This document shows, piece by piece, positions 12,651 through 24,425 of a stretch of DNA of 64,000 bases. Numbering within the stretch: position 1 is the stretch's first letter; every line of letters begins with the position of its first letter. A program made the translations under genes and the position numbers. This DNA is from Posidonia oceanica. Its lineage: Eukaryota; Streptophyta; Magnoliopsida; Alismatales; Posidoniaceae. The notes beneath the pieces are model-generated. The model saw only the letters and a program-made list of their open reading frames with translations. It was not told the origin of the DNA and ran no database searches. The DNA lies in NCBI GenBank assembly GCA_037176725.1, contig JAZBRS010000039.1, positions 27,316,001 to 27,380,000 on the forward strand. The letters are read 5' to 3'.

Positions 12651-13190
12651 GAGGGCAAGCGGGGCACGGCCACTGCTCAGGGTTGACAAGACACCCCATC
12701 TGACCGGCGGGAGCAGCGGGTTGCTATGGGCGTGAGCTACTTATTCGACGGATGCACCGAAGATCGTAGCCCGTTGCCGCAATGCAAGATGCCAGTGCAG
12801 ATGCATGAGTGCGTTGTGTATGCATGCTGATGCGAGTGCAATGCAAGAGTTATATAAAAGTTAGTGCAGCTAGAAGAAAATGCCAATGTTGTGCAAGTGA
12901 TACTGAAGTAATGTGCAGTGCTAGCTAAGAAAGTGCGGAGATGATGCAAAGAAAATGATAAAAAGGCGATTTGTGGTGCGAATATCTGGCAGGGAGGCCA
13001 GATTTGCACGACAAGGCGAAGAAAAACAGGGTGCAGCTGGTCCCCGCCCGGGGAGCAAGCTAGCAGAAGAAGAGAAAAGGGGCGCGAGGGGAGAGGGGCC
13101 AACTCTCCTATCGCAGAAAGGGGGTGCGCGACTTCGTCTTCCTGGGACAAGGCCACGCCGAAAAGGAGAAAAAAAATGATAAGGTGACGG
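12651..13190 (-). other. Element B noncoding region between the hairpin array and the polypurine tract
   Basis: It is collinear with 41471-42005 of element A. It includes a near-palindrome (complement of about 13120-13157), GC-rich purine blocks, and a stretch rich in TGCA and CATCA. Open frames are present in both A and B, but they diverge by frameshifts between the two copies, so I do not call a gene. Confidence 0.6.
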
Positions 13191-13193
13191 GCT

Positions 13194-14180
13194 TATCGTC
13201 CGGATAGTTTACGGTCCTATCAACCGGGAGTGACAGTTTACGGTCCTGTCAACCGGAGAAGTTGTGAGTGATAGTTACTGGATATCAGCCGTATAACATG
13301 GTTGTGTGGGATAGTTTAGGAGTATCAGCCTAGCGACAGTTTACGGTCCTGTCAACCGGAGGATAGTTTACAGACTTATCAACTGGAGACCACAAACCAT
13401 GAGTGATAGTTACTGGATATCAGCCGTATAACGCAATGCCGGATAGTTTACAGTCTATCATCTGGAACGACAGTTTACGATCCTGTCAACCGGCGGATAG
13501 TTTACAGACCTATCAACTAGTGGATAGTTTACAGTCCTATCAACTGGAAACGGCATTGCGAGGGACAGTTACTGGATGTTAGCCGTATAACATCATTGCG
13601 CGTGGTAGTTTACAGTCCTACCAACTGGTGGATAGTTTACAGACCTATCAACTGGAGCGACAGTTTACGGTCCTGTCAACCGGCGGATAGTTTACAGACC
13701 TATCAACTGGAAACGCGCAATGATGAGGGATAGTTACTGGATATCAGCCGTATAATGCAATTGCGGGTGATAGTTTAGGAATATCAGCCTAACGACAGTT
13801 TACGGTCCTGTCAACCGGTGGATAGTTTACAGACCTATCAACTGGAGGATAGTTTACAGTCCTATCAACTGGAAACCGCAATTGCAAGGGACAGTTACTG
13901 GATGTCAGCCGTATAACGTAATTGCACACGGTAGTTTACAGTCCTACCAACTGGAGCGACAGTTTACGGTCCTGTCAACTGGTGGATAGTTTACAGACCT
14001 ATCAACTGGAAAAGTGCAATTACGAGGGATAGTTACTGGATGTCAGCCGTATAACACAACTGCGGGCCGACCATGGATCGACCAGAAGATAGTTTAGGAT
14101 TATCAGCCTGAGATAGTTTCGGATATCAGCCTAGCACGAGTGATTGATAGATGATAGTTTAGGAATATCAGCCTGAGTGT
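13194..14180 (-). repeat. Element B hairpin array (many-way junction)
   Basis: About 30 short inverted repeats in tandem, the antisense counterpart of 40430-41470 in element A. Leaves have GATAG/CTATC, GACAG/CTGTC or GGTAG/CTACC stems around GNCYGTAAA loops. Longer arms pair between successive ATACGGCTGAYATCC modules, for example CGCAATGCCG with CGGCATTGCG, perfect here. The closing arm pair (14055-14063 with 13258-13266) has one mismatch. Function unknown. Confidence 0.9.
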
Positions 14181-14269
14181 GATTGATTGATTGATTGATA
14201 AGAGGGGGCAAGATCATGATGAGAATGATAAGATATCGGACTTATCGGCCGGCAAAGAGGGGACGAGGT

Positions 14270-14735
14270 AATGATGAGAAGTTGATCTAAAGAGGGGGAT
14301 GAGATCATGATGAGAAATTAAACTAAAGAGGGGGATGAGATCATGATGAGAAATTAAACTAAAGAGGGGGGGAGATCATGATGAGAAATTAAACTAAAGA
14401 GGGGGATGAGATCATGATGAGAAACTAAGCTAAAGAGGGGGATGAGATCATGATGAGAAACTAAGCTAAAGAGGGGGGATGAGATCATGATGAGAAATTA
14501 AACTAAAGAGGGGGGTGAGGGAATGATGAGAAACTAAGCTAAAGAGGGGGATGAGATCATGATGAGAAACTAAGCTAAAGAGGGGGATGAGATCATGATG
14601 AGAAACTAAGCTAAAGAGGGGGGGGAGATCATGATGAGAAATTAAACTAAAGAGGGGGGATGAGATCATGATGAGAAATTAAACTAAAGAGGGGGATGAG
14701 ATCATGATGAGAAATTAAACTAAAGAGGGGGGTGA
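14270..14735 (-). repeat. 35-bp minisatellite of element B, about 13 copies
   Basis: Units read GATGAGATCATGATGAGAAA then TTAAACTAAAGAGGGG on the plus strand, with an ATCATGAT palindrome in each. Element A has about 20 copies at the same place, so the array has changed copy number since the two elements separated. Confidence 0.9.
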
Positions 14736-14985
14736 GGGAATGATGAGAATGATAAGATATCGGTCTTATCGGCCGGCCAAGAAGGGGTAAGGGAATGATG
14801 AGAATGATAAGATATCGGACTTATCGGCCGGCAAAGAAGGGGTAAGGGAATGATGAGAATGATAAGATATCGGACTTATCGGCCGGCAAAGAAGGGGTAA
14901 GGGAATGATGAGAATGATAAGATATCGGACTTATCGGCCGGCAAAGAAGGGGTAAGGGAATGATGAGAAGAAACCATCCCTATGA
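14736..14985 (-). repeat. Tandem GATAAGATATCGGACTTATC units (about 55 bp), element B
   Basis: Four to five near-identical units of about 50-55 bp contain GATAAGATATCGGACTTATC followed by GGCCGGCAAAGAAGGGG. Each includes a GATAAG/CTTATC hairpin. Element A has single copies, at about 39630 and 40360. Confidence 0.85.
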
Positions 14986-16024
14986 CGCCAGGAACGTCAT
15001 GGGGGAAAGGGGGAGAGAATGATACCTTGGGGCGATCTAAAAGATGCCCCTGGTGTCGGGATGACACCAGGGGTTGGCCAGCGCGTCCATGGCATCGAAA
15101 GCGGAGAGTGATGACAAGAGTGTCGTGCTTGTCAGACGAGTAGTTTGGGGTACCAGCCCGCAAGGGATTCAGCTGAGGGCGATCAGCTGGGGACTCAGCT
15201 GGGGATGACCGGCCGAGAAGAGTGTTAGGTTGACGGACCTTTCGCCGAGCAGTTTGGGGTGCCAGCCCGCAGAGATAATGATCCAGCTGGGGGCGACCAA
15301 CTGGGGACTCGACTGGGGTGACCAGCCGAGAAGAGTGCCAGGTTGACGGACCTTTCGCCGAGCAGTTTGGGGTGCCAGCCCGCAAAGATAATGATCCAGC
15401 TGGGGGCGACCAACTGGGGACTCGACTGGGGTGACCAGCCGAGAAGAGGACTCAGCTGGGGATGATCAGCTGGGGATGATGCCACCGGGCGACCAAAAGA
15501 TGCCCCTGGTATCAGGATGATACCAGGGGATGGTCGGTGCGCCCCTGGCATCAGGATGCAAGGACAGATAGGCGAGTGGATGGATGATAGGTTGACGAAT
15601 CCATCGCCGAGCAGTTTGGGGTGCCAGCCCGCGAGGGACTCAGCTGAGGATGAACAGCTGAGGAGGATAGCAGGTTGACGGACCTTTCGCCGGGCAGTTT
15701 GGGGTGCCAGCCCATGGAGGACGGTGGTCCAGCCGGGGGTGACCAGCTGGGGATGCCGGACAGCGGAGCTGAGTGTCGCGGGCCTGCAGATGCTCTAGGC
15801 TCCGGATTGGGTGCTGAGGATTTCGCCGCATCGGGATGTCTGCAAGTCTGATTAGAGGGCCCAAGATAATGATGATGATGATATGCAATGCAGCAAAGAG
15901 TCTCGATGCGCAAGCAGAAAGCAGAAACAGTTTCTATTGATATAATCTTGATAAGTACAATGCCTGAGGCAGGCCAGAAATGTACAGCACAAAAAAGAAG
16001 ACCACATGATGATCGCACAAGGGC
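14986..16024 (-). repeat. Palindrome-rich duplicated blocks, element B
   Basis: It is collinear with 38660-39620 of element A. It holds four copies of a block around GGGGTGCCAGCCCGC with GACGGACCTTTCGCCG, many CAGCTG and CCAGCTGG inverted repeats, and two 11-bp-stem hairpins of the CCCCTGGTRTC/GAYACCAGGGG type. No convincing coding region. Confidence 0.75.
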
Positions 16025-17227
16025 CTAGTCAACCCGGGCCTTCTTCGGCTGCCTGGAGTCGGGGAATAAGGGGCCGCCTGGCGGGACTTCAGTGATTGGC
16101 CAGAGCTGTCGGACTTCCGCTTCATAATCAGAAGTGCATCCAGTACCTCTCACAGCTACAACGTCTGTAGATTGGACCCCATGCTGCATCAGACTAGCAA
16201 GCTTCTTGGTTGGGGCAGTGGTGCTGAGAGAATAAGTCCGTAGAAGCTCGGGCGCTGTACTGTCGATGAAGGTGCCCTGCTGGAAGCCGAACTGGCACAT
16301 GACCCTGATTGGATGGTACTCTACGCCTGCTGTGAAGCCTGGAAGAATGATCAGCCGCGTGTCACGCGCGCTGAAGAAGACTGTGAAGGGCTCTGCTGCA
16401 GAGGGAATGATACGCCAGGTCACAGCGTCGTCAGTCAGTGCTGACAGCCTCTCGTACTCTTCTTTGACGCTCTTGTCTGCTCTGGTACGGGCGCTACTGC
16501 AGTAGGCTTCGAAAGCATGCACTTGAGGGCGCAGGAAGTCCATTTCTAAGTGCGCGATCAGCCAGACTTGTATAAGTGCTCCGCAACCGTGGAAGTGGCG
16601 GCAGCGATGAGAAATGCGGTCCAGCCCGCGATAAGTCTCTGCCAAGACAACTGGTGCCAGATCTATGTGCTGGGTCACCACAGCTAGTGCAATCTCTGCA
16701 ACCTCGATGGCCACTGTCAGTCGACCATGAGTAAAGATTAGTTCACCCAGAAAGCGGATGACGAATCCTCGGAGCCACAGCTCATCTCCGAGGTCAGCGC
16801 GCTTGTTCAAGATTTCATCAAAGTGCGCAAGGCGAAGCATAGGCTCTTGTCCACTGGTGCAGATTAGCTTCTGTTGGCAGTTTTGAGTGGAGAGTCCAGT
16901 TAGTTGGCTCAGGACTCGGAGATATCCGTCGCGCCTCATAAAAACAGGCGGCCCCAGGATCTTTGAAAAGCCGCAGATCCGACGCACCTCTTCTAGTGTA
17001 GGTGTCAGTTCAGTCTTGTTGAAACGGAAGACATGGTGCGCCGGCTTCCAGAATCTCGCGGCGGCACACAGAAGGTGGCGGCTGACCTCCACATCAGCAG
17101 CCTTTAGCAGCTTGGTTGGTATGCCCCACAGGCGCAACTTTTCACAGTCTTGTGGAGTGAGCCTGCTGATCCATTCTCGCAGGGTTTCTGAGCAATGTGC
17201 GGGAGTCAGCAGAGTAGGAAAACCCAT
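16025..17227 (-). CDS. Accessory ORF of element B, DUF7745/plant-mobile-domain-like protein (400 aa)
   Basis: This is the only intact full-length ORF of the window. It starts MGFPTLLTPAHC and ends PKKARVD. It is not gag, protease, RT, RNase H, integrase or envelope. The pattern FW+P..+.F+F+..ELTPTLEEV (about residues 62-85), an LRGFVIRFLGELIF segment (about 152-165), then LAETYRGLDRISHRC and a GCGALIQVWLIAHL stretch (about 195-230), resembles the plant DUF7745 family, related to the plant mobile domain. This is recalled from the family pattern, not searched. It has no signal peptide and a basic C-terminal tail. It lies 3' of pol in the same sense, about 1.5 kb after the integrase. Element A carries a near-identical copy with one nonsense codon. 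The molecular role is unknown; a captured host domain or regulatory accessory protein is possible. How it is translated is not visible; splicing is likely. Confidence 0.75.
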   Translation of the reverse strand: MGFPTLLTPAHCSETLREWISRLTPQDCEKLRLWGIPTKLLKAADVEVSRHLLCAAARFWKPAHHVFRFNKTELTPTLEEVRRICGFSKILGPPVFMRRDGYLRVLSQLTGLSTQNCQQKLICTSGQEPMLRLAHFDEILNKRADLGDELWLRGFVIRFLGELIFTHGRLTVAIEVAEIALAVVTQHIDLAPVVLAETYRGLDRISHRCRHFHGCGALIQVWLIAHLEMDFLRPQVHAFEAYCSSARTRADKSVKEEYERLSALTDDAVTWRIIPSAAEPFTVFFSARDTRLIILPGFTAGVEYHPIRVMCQFGFQQGTFIDSTAPELLRTYSLSTTAPTKKLASLMQHGVQSTDVVAVRGTGCTSDYEAEVRQLWPITEVPPGGPLFPDSRQPKKARVD

Positions 17228-18081
17228 TGTACTTGATTGTAGAAGACGGGCTGATTACTGCAAGGCTTGAAGGTAGCTGCTATCAATAAACAGTCAGATC
17301 TTGCAGGTATGTAATCACTTGATAACAAGCAGAGACTGAGACTGAAAATGTAGTTCCTTATGCATTCAGCAGTTGATAACAGAACATAGCAGTTAAGCAT
17401 AAATAAGCAAAGAGAATTGGCAACAGTCTTGCGGGGGCGAGGGCTGGCAGGAGATCTGGACCAGCGCAGCTTGAGTGTCGTCGACGCGCTCTGCTGGGGA
17501 GGAGTACTGCCTCAGGGCCTGAGCGTGTTGCAGGGAGGAGAGATCGGCGGAAGAGGAAAGGAAAGAAGGAAGATGCATGAATGCAAGGTGCTAGTGATGT
17601 GCTTATGATGACAAGAATATTACTGGATGAATAAGTATGCTTGAATGGATGGGTATGCTTGGATGGATGGGTATGCTAGGGTGGATGGGTATGCTAGGGT
17701 GCCCTCAGCATACGGAGTGCTTTGGTGCCTGCTGCAGAGGAAGGGAGTGGCCCTTGACTCACAGGGCCCTACTCAGACTCTCGGCTTATTGGTGGCGCTC
17801 CGGAACAGGTTGTTGGCTTTATGCAGGTGGTGATGTGGTAAGGACAGGCTACTGGCTGCACTCTCAGGACCTACACCTATCCTTTCAGCTCTCTTTTCTT
17901 TTGAAAGGTTTCTCCCTCATAGGTATGCAGTCTTTCTCTGCCCCTAGCTAGGAGAAGGTATGTGTTTGCTCTTGGGAGGATGTGGTAGACCCCCTTTTCA
18001 GGCTTGACGTGCTGGGGATCTCTTAGTAAAGTATGGGGGATAACGGTGCCTGTGCTTTTTGGGCTACCTTTGCCTTTTTCC

Positions 18082-18112
<31 letters not shown>

Positions 18113-18764
18113 TTGCTTGCTTTTCTCCTTTTTTTGTTTTTGTTTTTGTTGTATCTCTTTTTTTTGTTTGATTTTTTCTCCCTTTTTTTCAGGCTTTTGC
18201 TATCCCCATTTTGGTGGCAAAAGAAGGGTGCTTGACATGTAATGGATTCAGGTTTCGGGTCTGCTGTGCGATGGGTAGAAGGAGCAGGGTTAGACTGCAC
18301 ACCCCTATCTCTAGGGCCGGCTTCTGTCTTCGTCTTCTGTTCCTTAGAGGTGCCCAAACCTAGATGTCTATTCTCACTTTTTCTCAAGCTCACATCCTAA
18401 CATTTTTTCTCCCTCAAAGGTGTATGTCCTTGCGAGATTAGGCAGTTCGCCTGTCCTTGCTGGTGGTGGCTCCCTTACTTGCTAAGACATCTAAGTAGTG
18501 CCTGGTGAGGCAGGGTGACTCTTTCCAGAGCAGGCAAGCACTTCCGGTTGTCATCACCGGGCTAAAGATGCAATGCTTGAGAGAATGACGATGATGATTT
18601 GAATAGGGATGCAAGAGTTGAAAGGATGACGATGATGATTTGAAACAGAGAGTTGCAAGAGTTGAAAGAATGACGATTATGATTTGAAAGGAGATGAAGC
18701 AAGAAGGCGAGAATGAAAGTAAGTATAGGTGGGGGAAGGGCATCTGCAACGGGGCCGCTTTCGG
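17228..18764 (-). other. Spacer between integrase and accessory ORF, element B
   Basis: No gene is visible. It contains short GGATGGGTATGCTTGGAT repeats at about 17637-17700, a long T-rich tract at about 18070-18190 (A-rich in the element's sense), and three copies of a 35-40-bp unit with GACGATGATGATTTGAAA at about 18580-18690. It is collinear with 35942-37456 of element A, which has two copies of the last unit. An intron leading to the accessory ORF could lie here. Confidence 0.55.
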
Positions 18765-19925
18765 CTACTGATAGTACTTCTTTAGATAGCAGAGGTTGAC
18801 GGGCTCAGACTGCTCGACCTGGTCCATATCTTCAAGGGTTACAGCGCCTCCCGAAAAGATCTGCTTGACCACAAAGGGGCCGCGCCAATTGGGTCGGAAT
18901 TTCCCTCGACCGTCAGGCAAATGAATGGCACGCAAGACAAGGTCCCCTGGCTGGAAGCTTCTGGGCTGGACCTTCTTCAAGAATGCTCTGGCCATCCGCT
19001 TCTGATAGCAGTGAGCGTTGTGCATGGCTTGCAATCTGCGCTCATCAATCAAGTTCAGTTGGATGCAGCGGTCTTCGACCCATTCTGCTTCTTCCAACTC
19101 AGCTTCCTGCAGGATCCGTAGAGAGGGGATCTCCACTTCAACAGGTAACACTGCTTCCATGCCGTACACCAGAGAGTACGGGGTGGCTCCTGTAGAGGTC
19201 CGGATTGATGTCCTGTACGCCCAGAGCGCGTACGGGAGCCTGTCGTGCCAATCCTTGTGGATTTCTGCCATTTTCTTCAGAATCTTGACAATGTTCTTGT
19301 TTGCAGATTCCACTGCTCCGTTCATCTGAGGCCGATAGGGCGAGGATCGATGGTGCTTGATCTTGAGACTTTGCAGGTATTCCTCGATCCTTTTGGCAAT
19401 GAAGTTTGAGCCGTTATCAGAGATGACAGAGTGCGGGACCCCATATCGGGCAACAATATTGTTTCTGATAAATTTTTCTGTTGCCGCAGCGGTGACTGTC
19501 TTGTAAGAAGCTGCTTCCACCCACTTGGTAAAGTAATCAATCGCTACCAGAATGTAACGATAACCATTTGAAGCAGCAGGGTGGATGGCGCCGATGACAT
19601 CGATCCCCAGGTGGAGAAAGGCCATGGCGAAGACATGTTGTGCAGCTGATGCGGAGGGGCCTTGATAAAGTTACCATGGATCTGACAATTGTGGCATCTA
19701 CGCACGAACCGGCAGCAGTCGGCTTCCATGGTCTGCCAGAAATAACCTTGCAGCATGATCTTCTTGGCCAGGAGGACGCCGTTCATATGCGGGCCACAGG
19801 TCCCCGCATGCACTTGAAGCATCAGCGTGTCAGCCTCCGATTTGTTCAGGCAGCGCAGTAGCATTTGATTGTATGACCTTCTGTACAGCTGCCCGGCCCC
19901 TAACACATACTTCGATGCCAGACGC
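18765..19925 (-). pseudogene. pol: Element B pol, 3' part: integrase (separated from the rest by element A)
   Basis: The minus-strand reading starts at the insertion point with SKYVLGAGQLYRRS. It contains the integrase zinc-binding region (HAGTCGPH, later CRFVRRCHNC). It then shifts frame at 19605-19608, where a run of four C replaces five in the equivalent place of element A. After the shift come the core domain (GIDVIGAIHP, ISDNGSNF, NGAVESANK, giving D, D and E with 35 residues between the last two) and a C-terminal GPF-type module (KFRPNWRGPFVV), ending LKKYYQ. There is no chromodomain. Integrase joins the cDNA to host DNA; this copy cannot be made, both because of the frameshift and because 28 kb of element A separate it from its promoter side. 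Confidence 0.92.
19921..19925. repeat. Target-site duplication of element A, left copy (GACGC)
   Basis: GACGC precedes the A terminus; GACGT follows the other end at 47931-47935. The one difference is a C/T change. The matching uninterrupted site in the pol of A (about 34782-34790) reads ACGTCTGGC, that is GCCAGACGT in complement, so GACGT is the original. Confidence 0.8.
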
Positions 19926-21812
19926 TGTTGACACCCCATCTTGGCAGGCTTGGACCCTTGGAGCCCTCTTGATTGCTGGATCAAACCCCAACCAAACCCT
20001 AACCCTAGTCCTCCTCTCTACCCTTCAAAAACAGCCTGTCTTGGCCTAAACCTTTACCCCCCTTCCCAACCTCAAAACCTAACCAAAATTCATAGGAAAA
20101 CCCACCACTATCCACTCAACAAACCTACCCAAAAACCTAGGAATTTCCAAGCCTGACCCATTCCCAAAAACCCTAGAAAACTTAGGTGAAACTATCCTTT
20201 TTCTACACCTTGAAACCCCTCCAAAATCTCCTTAAAATCGAACCAAAACCTCAGACCCAAGACTTCAAACCCTAGACTACCCACCCACCAATTTTCACCC
20301 CATTCCAAGACCATTAAGACCCTCTTTCACTCAAATTATCCTTTTCTCTCTCCAGGATTATCATTTTCTCTCTCCTCTCTCTCTCCTGATTATCATCTCC
20401 CTTTTTCCCCCCTTCTCATCCTTTTTTGGGTCTGGCTGTGGGCCCCCTTTGTGCTTCTATCCCTCCTCTATTTTATCCTGATTTTTACTTTATTTTTAAC
20501 ACTTTTTCTGAATTTTTAAAAATCGTTTTCCTCCAATCTATCCTTTTTCCTTTTATTCCCCTTTTTATTCCATTTCTTCCCTCCTTCTCTTTTCCTTTTC
20601 TCCCTTTTGCAAAAATCCACAAAAACCCATAAAAATCTGTAAAATCTCAAAACATAAAACAAACAAATCAGTGCACTAAGAAAAACAATTAAAAATGTTA
20701 AACAAGCAATTAACAACTTAAACTTGACTTAAGCAAGCTAAAAAAAGAAAACCAAGCATGCAAACTAAAAAATGCAAAACAAATCAAAAGAAAATGCTGA
20801 AAAATCAAGGAAAAAGCTAAAATAAAATCCAAACCCACCAAAGGTAAAAACCCATCAGAGGAATTAAAAAACAAACCCAAAAAGAAGAATTAAAAAATCA
20901 AATACTAGAACAAGTAACTAAGAAAGGCAGAAGACTTAACCTAACAAACATACGAAAAACAAGTAAAAACTTAATTAAAAAAAGAAAAGAAAACACATTT
21001 GAAAAGCTTAAAAACACCCTATCAAACCAGAAAAATCCAACTAAAAACTTCAAGAAAAATCCATAAATAAAAAATCAAGACATAACTTAAAAGACTTAAG
21101 AAAGAAAAACCCTAAGAAGACTACAACTTTAAAATCTAAAACCAACCCTAAAATAATACGAAATAAATCCTGAAAAATCCTAATCAATACCCTAAGTGTC
21201 CAACAAAAGAAATAAAATTTTTAAAATAATTTAAAAAGGGATTAACAAACATTTAAACAAGTGAAAACTAATTAAAAGTAAAACCAAAGCCCTAAAACTC
21301 TAATCAAGCCCAAAACACATTAATCTACTCAAGATGACCATTAAAAATCTTAGTTAAAATCCTAATCTACAGCAAAACTCTTCTAATATTTTTAGTTTAT
21401 TTTTACCTATTTTATTTTCCCATCCTACCCCCTCTTTCTTCCTTATTTCCCTTCTTTCTTTCTTACTTTTCCTTACTGGGCCCTCCGGCCCGTTTCTTCC
21501 TTTTTCTTTTTATTTTTGTCGGCCCGCAGCAGCCCAGCCCACGCGACCCTTCTTCCTCCTCCACCTTCTGTGTTTTCTTCTTTCACACAGCTTTCTCTCC
21601 TGCGGCCAGCTGACATTCCCTCCTTCTTTTTTGAATTCAAGCTCTCCATCAGATCATGCAACAGCGTCCGCCGCTCTCTCATCTCTCAGCACCGATTCCG
21701 GGAGGCTTTAATTGCCTGTCGTCTCGCCGGCATCCGCTTCTTGTCTGCTGCAGTACTCGCGCCGGAGAAATTCGAAAATCACCAGCGCGCGCACCGGCAG
21801 CCCTCGGCCTGA

Positions 21813-21818
21813 TATAAG
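21813..21818 (+). promoter_or_regulatory. TATA-like box in the element A 5' LTR
   Basis: TATAAG within CCTGATATAAGCGCCC, 1887 bases from the LTR start. Element B has GATAAAAAG at nearly the same distance. The identical box in the other LTR of A is at 43909-43914. If used, U3 is about 1.9 kb and the RNA starts about 30 bases downstream. Confidence 0.5.
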
Positions 21819-24425
21819 CGCCCAATTCTCCCCTCCTTCGAACACCTTTTTTGGCCATCCGAGAGTGAGTGCCAGACCAGAGAGGAATCAGTGCGAATTC
21901 CACCTTCTTTTCCCCACCTGAAACAGCTTCTGATCTCTTCCTCTTCATCCTCCGTTTTGAGAGAAAAGGGAGCAGTGAGGGTAGAGTTCGAGAGTCCCTG
22001 TGACATCCCGGAGAGAGGCCTCATCTCAGACCAATCCCCGCACCCAATTCTCCTCTCCTCTCCTCTGAAAATTCAGCAAACGTCCCTCTTCCCTTTCCAA
22101 TTCCCCAGCACCACTTCAGACCTCCATCTCCCTCCCAATTACTCCCCCAAGTTCACCCAAAACCCAGCCATTTCCCAGCCTCATTCCCCGGCCATCCCAC
22201 CCACTGAAACCACCTGAAGCCAACTGCCACCAATCTGCAACCCAACACCTGCCCACTTCACAATTCCCTCCACTCCAGCCCGCTACTTCCCTCCAAACTC
22301 CACCCAGAGATTCGCTGAACCTCCACCTTCCTAGAACACCTAACTTCCAGCCCGGCCATCCCCCACAGACTGTAAACTCCACTACAAACAGTTCCTCCAC
22401 CCACTGACCAGAAATCGACCCCGACCTCAAACTCCCCTCCACGCCTTCCAGAAGCCCTCTCCAGGCACCCAAACTCCATCGCCAACATCCCAGCAACCCA
22501 TCGGAGGGCTCCACTCCACCGGACGAGCAGCAACACCCCTCCCTGACCTCCGGCAGCAATCTGACAACCCAAAAAAGCCAACTCCTCACCCAAGCTCCGA
22601 AGCTCGCGCCTGATCGTTCAGGAGGCACCGGAAGATCACCCTGAAGACGCCCGGACCACCGCGAACCGCCAGCACCCTCCGCAGCAACCGGACGATGAGC
22701 TCCGGCCAGCTCCTGTGCAACTGAGGTCGGGGGCATGCTCCGGACACGACCAGAGGTAAACTTCCTTTCCCGTAGATCCCTCTCCTCCTCCTGCTGCTTT
22801 TCCGTGGGTCAGAACCAAGCTCTGAACCTCTCAGACGCCGCAGCAGCTCGCCGGACAGGTCTCCTTCTCCGGCGCCGGCCGCTCTTCCTCCGGACACTCT
22901 GGCCAGCAGAGCGAGCCCCGGACCATTCCCAGAGCTCCGGACGATCGCCGACGTTGCCCTCCGCCCGACTGCGCATCCTCAGCCCCCCTGTGCCGACGGT
23001 CACGAGCTCCGGCAGCCAGCTGCTACAGCGCTCGTCACCGTCGGCCGACACTGTGCCTTTATTTTTGCATTTATATGGTTTTTAAGTGAATATTGCATAT
23101 TTGGTTTAAGTTTCTGTCATTTTACATTCCAGTCCTTATTTCATTTAGTCTGCTTGGTTTTTAATTGAATACTATGCTAAATTGCACAATCTGTTTATAG
23201 TTTTCAATATTTGCAAGTAGATCCATTTACTATGCTGTGCTGTTATAATATTTTGTAGTTTAGTCCACCTGTTTTCTTTTTTTTGCACTTAAGTCCTGCA
23301 CCAAGTCAGTTCATTTATTTACTTATATTTTATCATACTGCATTGCATCCTGGCCCCTTGCATGTTTTTATTTTTGCATTTAAGTCCCATGCACTGTTAG
23401 AACTTAGGATTATTTTTTATTTTTGCATACTGCATTGCATTCCAAGTCCCTGCATTTTTCTGTTTTTGCATTTAAGTCCATGCACTGTAGAAACTTAGGT
23501 TCTGATTTTTATTTTTGGTTGATGCATTGCATATTTGCCCCTCTGCTTTATCATATTTGCAGTTAGGTCCATTTTAAATGGACAGTAACTGTGCTGCATG
23601 CATTTTAACTTACTGCATTGCATTTTTAACCCCATATTTTCCAGAAATTGCACTGTGGTCCTGTCATTTAAATTCCAGAGCATGTTTTCCATACTAAATT
23701 GCATTTCCAGCCCCTACATGATTTCAAAACTACACTTAGGTCCCTGCATGCTTTAAAAAATCATGAGAAAAGACCATTTTGCCCCTAGGTTGCATTTTAG
23801 CCCCTATGCCTACCAAATTTCATACAGACCTTCCACTAGTACCCCCAGACTCCCCAGGACATTGTTTTCTGGAAAATTTGCATTTTAGACCCTAGATTTT
23901 TTCAAAATTGCACTCTGACCCCTTTTGGTTTCAAAATCTCTTTCAAAGCATACCTTCTTTTCAAAACACCTTTCTGAGCCTAGTTTTTTGCCAAATAGAC
24001 CCTTGTCTTCCCCTGTTTTCAAAATCCTCTCCTGTGGAACCCTGTTTTCTGGGAAATTTGCATTTTTAGTCCCTCTTCTTTTTCAAAATGCTTTCTGAAC
24101 TCCTGGTTTTTCCCAAATTACTTCTCTTTGCTTTTCTTGCTTTTCCATGCATCCTGCACTCATTTAGTCTTGCATTTTAGCATCTCCTTGCACACACTTA
24201 GCACTTCTAGCTCCCTTTCACTTGGGAGGACCTTTTTGCACATCCCTAGGACCTCTTGAACACCTAGATCTGTTCTTCTCCCCTGTTCTGGCCCTTCTGC
24301 CTTGGAGCTGCGATATCTTCCAATCCGGCCGTTGGATCTTCTCAAGTGAGCTGCCCAAGCGATCGCAGCGAAGCGCTCTTCAGCATAGACCAGACAGATT
24401 TCAGATCAGGCTCCCGGATTTCCAG

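Noticed and set aside
15551..16018. ORFs over the palindromic blocks (also 38666-39590)
   Set aside because: The repeated His/Pro/Ser-rich peptides come from tandem block duplication. Different frames are open in A and B, and inverted repeats account for the sequence better than a protein does.
18064..18393. Lys-rich ORF over the T-rich tract near 18070-18190
   Set aside because: Homopolymer translation only. The tract length differs greatly from the equivalent place in A.
22116..22736. 206-codon minus-strand ORF in the GC-rich part of the A LTR (also 44212-44832 and plus-strand relatives in B)
   Set aside because: It is antisense to the element and open because of GC-rich, low-stop composition. 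It has no recognisable domain and varies in length between LTR copies.
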